Origin: JBBDRW01 sp040905265
GTDB lineage: Bacteria > Bacteroidota > Rhodothermia > Balneolales > Balneolaceae
DNA: 9,269 nucleotides
NCBI GenBank assembly: GCA_040905265.1
Contig: JBBDRW010000049.1
Location: 1-9,269, forward strand
Direction: 5' to 3'
In this document: positions 6,309 through 9,269 of the stretch, one piece after another
How positions within the stretch are numbered: the stretch's first letter is position 1
Layout of the letters: each line of letters starts with the position of its first letter
Notes under the pieces: generated by a model
Seen by the model: only the letters and a program-made list of their open reading frames with translations
Database searches by the model: none
Told to the model about the DNA's origin: nothing
Made by a program: the position numbers and the translations under genes

Positions 6309-6740
6309 ATGTCTCAAAAGAAAGGGCAGTATTTTACGCAACAGAATACAAAGGTGGAGCAGCTCGAACGGGGGATGCACCGCTGGTTTTCCCGTCCCGA
6401 TATCACCGGGAGTGACGACCTGATTGTTACAGAGGTCGAGGTTGAACCGGGTGGAGGGCATCCGTTTCATCTCCATCCGGATATGGATGAGGTGATCTAT
6501 ATTCTCTCCGGAGAGGCGGAACAGTGGATTGAAAAAGAGTCACGAACTCTTGGTCCCGGTGAAGCAATCTATGTGCCCAAAGAGATGATCCATGCCACTT
6601 ATAACGTGGGAGAAGAGCCACTCCGGTTTCTTGCGATCCTGTCCCCCGCTGCTGACCTTGAGGGGTCGATGGTCTATGTCTCGGACCGGGAACCGTGGCG
6701 AAGTATCAAGCCGGAGGATGCAGATGCCGGACTCTCATAG
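6309..6740 (+). CDS. Small single-domain cupin protein
   Basis: A 143-residue cytoplasmic cupin with both classic motifs intact. Motif 1 is HLHPDMDEVIYILSG, giving metal ligands His54, His56 and Glu61; motif 2 is GEAIYVPKEMIHATYN, giving His95. A bound divalent metal is therefore likely. Small cupins of this kind act as isomerases, dioxygenases or ligand sensors, and nothing in the sequence chooses between these. N-terminal residues 1-35 and the C-terminal tail after about 115 flank the barrel and show no other motif. It is the first gene of a tight operon: 13 bp separate its stop from the Tm-1-like gene, which suggests that it handles the same small molecule. The start is ATG 6309, with only a weak GATGAAG upstream. 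Confidence 0.88.
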   Translation: MSQKKGQYFTQQNTKVEQLERGMHRWFSRPDITGSDDLIVTEVEVEPGGGHPFHLHPDMDEVIYILSGEAEQWIEKESRTLGPGEAIYVPKEMIHATYNVGEEPLRFLAILSPAADLEGSMVYVSDREPWRSIKPEDADAGLS

Positions 6741-6753
6741 ATAAAGAACCGCC

Positions 6754-7956
6754 ATGACACCTGTAATTCTTCTCATCGGCACGCTCGATACCAAAGGGGA
6801 AGAGTACTCCTATGTTCAGCGTCTGATCCGTGAACGGGGGTGTGAAACCCTGTTGATGGATACGGGTGTGATGGGAGACCCGGCAGTTAAACCGGATATT
6901 TCTGCAGATGAAGTGGCACGAGCCGGCGGCTCCTCTCTCCTGGAGCTGAGAGAGGCTGCAGATCGGGGTACTGCGATGGATGTGATGATCCGGGGTGTTC
7001 GGAAACGGGTCCCCGAGCTCTTCAGAGAGAAGCGATTTGACGCGGTTCTGAGCCTGGGTGGCGGAGGAGGGACCAACATCGGCACTGCCGCCATGCGTGA
7101 ACTTCCGGTCGGAGTCCCCAAAGTGATGGTATCGACACTCGCCTCTTCTGATGTACGTCCGTTTGTCGGAGTCAAGGATATTGTGATGATCTACTCGGTA
7201 ACCGATATCGCCGGCCTGAACCGGGTCTCCCGCCGGATCCTGGCGAATGCGGCAGGTGCCGTCTGTGGAATGGCGGGCCAGCCGGTACCGGCAGAGGGCG
7301 ACAAGCTGCTGATAGCAGCCTCCATGTTTGGAGTCACAACCCCTTGTGTGACCGGAGTCCGCCGAAGACTGGAAGAGGCGGGTTATGAAGTGGTCGTCTT
7401 TCATGCGACCGGTGCCGGCGGGCAGGCGATGGAGTCACTGATCGATGACGGATATATTACGGCCGTTGCGGATCTGACTACGACCGAATGGTGCGACGAG
7501 GTGGCGGGGGGTGTACTTTCTGCCGGGCCGGACCGTCTTGGGGCTGCCGGAAGGAAGGGAATTCCGCAAGTCGTCTCCTGCGGTGCTCTCGATATGGTCA
7601 ATTTTCATGCAATGGAGAGGGTACCGGAACACTATCGGGAGCGAAACCTCTACCGTCACAACCCGACCGTTACCCTGATGCGGACCACACCGGAAGAGTG
7701 CCGGGAGATCGGCCGGAAGATTGCCGGGAAACTGAACCAATCCATCGGGCCGGTTGTCCTGATGTTGCCTCTAAAAGGTGTCAGCTCCATTGACAAGCCG
7801 GGTGAACCGTTTCATGATCCGGAAGCCAACCAGGCTCTGTTTGATACCTTAAAGCAGGAGATTCAACCCGGGATAGAACTTCTGGAGCTGGATCTGCATA
7901 TCAATGACCCTGAATTTTCCGACATAGCGGCGGAGAAACTGTTGTCGATGCTTTGA
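6754..7956 (+). CDS. Tm-1-like ATP-binding domain protein (UPF0261 family)
   Basis: A 400-residue protein of the UPF0261 family, homologous to the N-terminal half of tomato Tm-1, which binds nucleotide and blocks tobamovirus replication proteins; the native metabolic role of the family is unknown. Two Rossmann-like domains are expected. The first (about 1-180) has LIGTLDTKGEE at 7-17, the glycine-rich LSLGGGGGTNIGTAAMRELP with GGGGGT at 102-107, and VPKVMVSTLASSDVRPFVG. The second (about 183-400) has SMFGVTTPCVT, VFHATGAGGQAMESL, DLTTTEWCDEV, CGALDMVNF and LPLKGVSSID. Length is normal and no damage is seen. It lies between the cupin and the TIM-barrel gene; the latter matches the C-terminal half of plant Tm-1. 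The enzymatic reaction cannot be stated. Confidence 0.92.
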   Translation: MTPVILLIGTLDTKGEEYSYVQRLIRERGCETLLMDTGVMGDPAVKPDISADEVARAGGSSLLELREAADRGTAMDVMIRGVRKRVPELFREKRFDAVLSLGGGGGTNIGTAAMRELPVGVPKVMVSTLASSDVRPFVGVKDIVMIYSVTDIAGLNRVSRRILANAAGAVCGMAGQPVPAEGDKLLIAASMFGVTTPCVTGVRRRLEEAGYEVVVFHATGAGGQAMESLIDDGYITAVADLTTTEWCDEVAGGVLSAGPDRLGAAGRKGIPQVVSCGALDMVNFHAMERVPEHYRERNLYRHNPTVTLMRTTPEECREIGRKIAGKLNQSIGPVVLMLPLKGVSSIDKPGEPFHDPEANQALFDTLKQEIQPGIELLELDLHINDPEFSDIAAEKLLSML

Positions 7957-8046
7957 AGCCCGAGGTCCTGACCCATCTGCCGATTGGTGGATTCAAAGAC
8001 TCCTCCTATATTGAATAGATTCAGAAACCAAAAAAAAGATATTATC

Positions 8047-8883
8047 ATGCCGTTTATTCCATACAAAGAAAGCTTGAAACGTCTCAGAGGCCAGGTCGCA
8101 GCGGGCAGGCCGATCATCGGTGCCGGCGCCGGAACCGGAATCTCCGCCAAATTTGCTGAAAAAGGGGGGGTTGATATCATCATTATCTACAATTCCGGAC
8201 GGTACCGGATGGCTGGCCGTGGAAGTGCGGCCGGAATTCTGGCCTATGGAGATGCCAATGAGATTGTCGTGGATATGGCCGGAGAGGTGCTTCCCGTTGT
8301 AAAGAATACACCGGTTCTGGCGGGCGTAAACGGGACCGACCCCTTTCGGCTGATGCCGGTTTTCCTGAAACAGCTTAAGGAGATGGGATTTGACGGTGTG
8401 CAGAACTTTCCTACGGTCGGACTGATCGACGGCTATTTCCGGCAGATTCTGGAGGAGACCGGGATGAGTTATGAGCTGGAGATTGATATGATCCGCCATG
8501 CACATGAACTGGAGATGCTCACCTGTCCCTATGTATTTGACGAAGAGCAGGCAGTAAAGATGACCGAGGCTGGAGCCGATTTGCTCGTAACCCACATGAA
8601 CACAACCATCAAAGGCTCCATCGGAATCAGCGAGGATATTGCGCCCAGCCTGGAGGAGTCTGCCGAGAGGATCCAGCGAATGCACGATGCAGCCAAGGCG
8701 GTTCGGGAAGATGTGATGGTGATCTGTCACGGCGGGCCGATTGCGGAACCGGAGGATGCTCAGTACATCTTTGAACATACCGAAGGAGTGGTTGGATTCT
8801 TTGGAGCGTCCAGTATCGAGCGTCTCGCCACGGAAGTCGCAATCGAAAAGCAGGCGAAAAAATTCAAAGACCTGAATATCTAA
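8047..8883 (+). CDS. Phosphoenolpyruvate hydrolase-like TIM-barrel protein (Tm-1 C-terminal domain family)
   Basis: A 278-residue TIM barrel of the family annotated as phosphoenolpyruvate hydrolase-like (PF09370), equivalent to the C-terminal half of plant and fungal Tm-1-type proteins. The name comes from similarity to PEP mutase/hydrolase-type enzymes, and true activity is not established. ATG 8047 is chosen over upstream in-frame starts at 7984 because the conserved sequence begins PFIPYKESLKRLRGQVAAG. Other landmarks are RPIIGAGAGTGISAKFAEKG, VDIIIIYNSGRYRMAGRGS, LAYGDANEIV, VLAGVNGTDPF, GVQNFPTVGLIDG, VTHMNTTIKGSIG, VICHGGPIAEPEDAQYI and GFFGASSIERL, covering successive barrel strands; GFFGASS near the end fits a phosphate-binding loop. 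The 90 bp gap after the Tm-1-like gene shows no terminator, so one transcript is likely. Confidence 0.91.
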   Translation: MPFIPYKESLKRLRGQVAAGRPIIGAGAGTGISAKFAEKGGVDIIIIYNSGRYRMAGRGSAAGILAYGDANEIVVDMAGEVLPVVKNTPVLAGVNGTDPFRLMPVFLKQLKEMGFDGVQNFPTVGLIDGYFRQILEETGMSYELEIDMIRHAHELEMLTCPYVFDEEQAVKMTEAGADLLVTHMNTTIKGSIGISEDIAPSLEESAERIQRMHDAAKAVREDVMVICHGGPIAEPEDAQYIFEHTEGVVGFFGASSIERLATEVAIEKQAKKFKDLNI

Positions 8884-8906
8884 CCAGTGAACCGAGGCGG
8901 GAACCT

Positions 8907-9269
8907 ATGAAAGACAACAGGAAATGGAATCGAAGGAGCGCTCTCCTGGCACTTATTGCCGTTACGGCAATGTCAACGGCAGCATTTTCTCAGGAGAGCG
9001 GGGAATCCGCTCCTGCTACCGGAGAGAGGCTCCAGGTTCTCTTTTTGGGAGACGATCAGGGCCATGAACCGGTTGTGCGACTCCGGGACATCACACGCCC
9101 GATGCTGGACCGGGGGATAGAACTGTTCTATACGAGCGATTTGGGCGATATCAACCTGGAAAATCTGAGCAGGTATGATGCGGTCCTCCACTATGCGAAC
9201 TATCATGAACCGCACTACCCGGAGACGGATCCCGATGTGATCCGGGCGTTACGAACCTATGTCGAATCG
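8907..9269 (+). CDS. Exported ThuA-domain protein, N-terminal part (3'-truncated by window edge)
   Basis: Only the first 121 codons are present; the frame runs off the right edge. A GAGG at 8894-8897 lies 9 bp before ATG 8907, the best ribosome-binding site in the window. Residues 1-29 form a signal peptide (basic KDNRKWNRR, then ALLALIAVTAMSTAAFS); the RR pair with a following hydrophobic core resembles a weak Tat signal, but Sec is as likely. From residue 42 comes LQVLFLGDDQGHEPVVRLRD, then RGIELFYTSDLGDINLENL and YDAVLHYANYHEP. This is the ThuA-type opening seen in large PVC/Bacteroidota proteins that continue into a sugar-dehydrogenase propeller, HEAT-like repeats and a CxxCH haem domain. 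Whether those domains follow lies outside the window. The gap to the TIM-barrel gene is 23 bp, implying the same operon. Confidence 0.85.
   Translation, partial: MKDNRKWNRRSALLALIAVTAMSTAAFSQESGESAPATGERLQVLFLGDDQGHEPVVRLRDITRPMLDRGIELFYTSDLGDINLENLSRYDAVLHYANYHEPHYPETDPDVIRALRTYVES

Noticed and set aside
7993..8778. 261-codon minus-strand frame opposite the TIM-barrel gene
   Set aside because: The plus strand encodes a clear conserved family; the reverse frame looks like no known protein.

Overview
The window reads as a chromosomal segment of a heterotrophic bacterium from the Bacteroidota / Balneolota-Rhodothermota side of the tree. This is inferred from the mix of families (VC_2705-type symporter, lipoprotein sugar dehydrogenase with a fused cytochrome c, ThuA proteins, PVC/Bacteroidota-style ThuA multidomain start), the scarcity of clear Shine-Dalgarno sequences, and AT-rich intergenic DNA between moderately GC-rich genes. 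No rRNA, tRNA or marker gene is present to prove it.

Layout: (a) 1-1701, the 3' part of a sodium:solute symporter gene of the VC_2705 subfamily, open at the left edge. (b) 1702-1891, an intergenic stretch holding a short in-frame scrap that looks like the extreme C-terminus of an endonuclease/exonuclease/phosphatase gene. (c) 1892-3721, a lipoprotein PQQ-type glucose/sorbosone dehydrogenase with a C-terminal c-type cytochrome. (d) 3722-4066, a non-coding 345 bp gap dominated by a 140 bp palindromic MITE-like element with a 5 bp flanking direct repeat. (e) 4067-4975, an exported ThuA-domain protein. (f) 5020-5906, minus strand, an overlapping Xre/MbcA-type antitoxin and RES-domain toxin pair, with its own promoter/operator region at 5942-5985. 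(g) 5907-6308, a 402 bp gap holding that promoter, an 18 bp inverted repeat (6020-6091) and a concentric dyad element (6213-6275) just ahead of the next operon. (h) 6309-9269, a plus-strand gene cluster: cupin, Tm-1-like UPF0261 protein, phosphoenolpyruvate-hydrolase-like TIM barrel, and the first 121 codons of an exported ThuA-domain protein that runs off the right edge.

How it fits together: the exported proteins (two ThuA domains, dehydrogenase plus cytochrome c) and the symporter suggest periplasmic oxidation of a sugar or sugar derivative followed by uptake. The cupin and the two Tm-1-like proteins would be the cytoplasmic small-molecule arm. The two Tm-1-like proteins correspond to the two halves of the plant Tm-1 protein, whose metabolic role is unknown, so this operon is the best candidate for undescribed chemistry. 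The toxin-antitoxin pair, the MITE-like element and the nuclease scrap mark the middle of the window as a site of past insertion and deletion.
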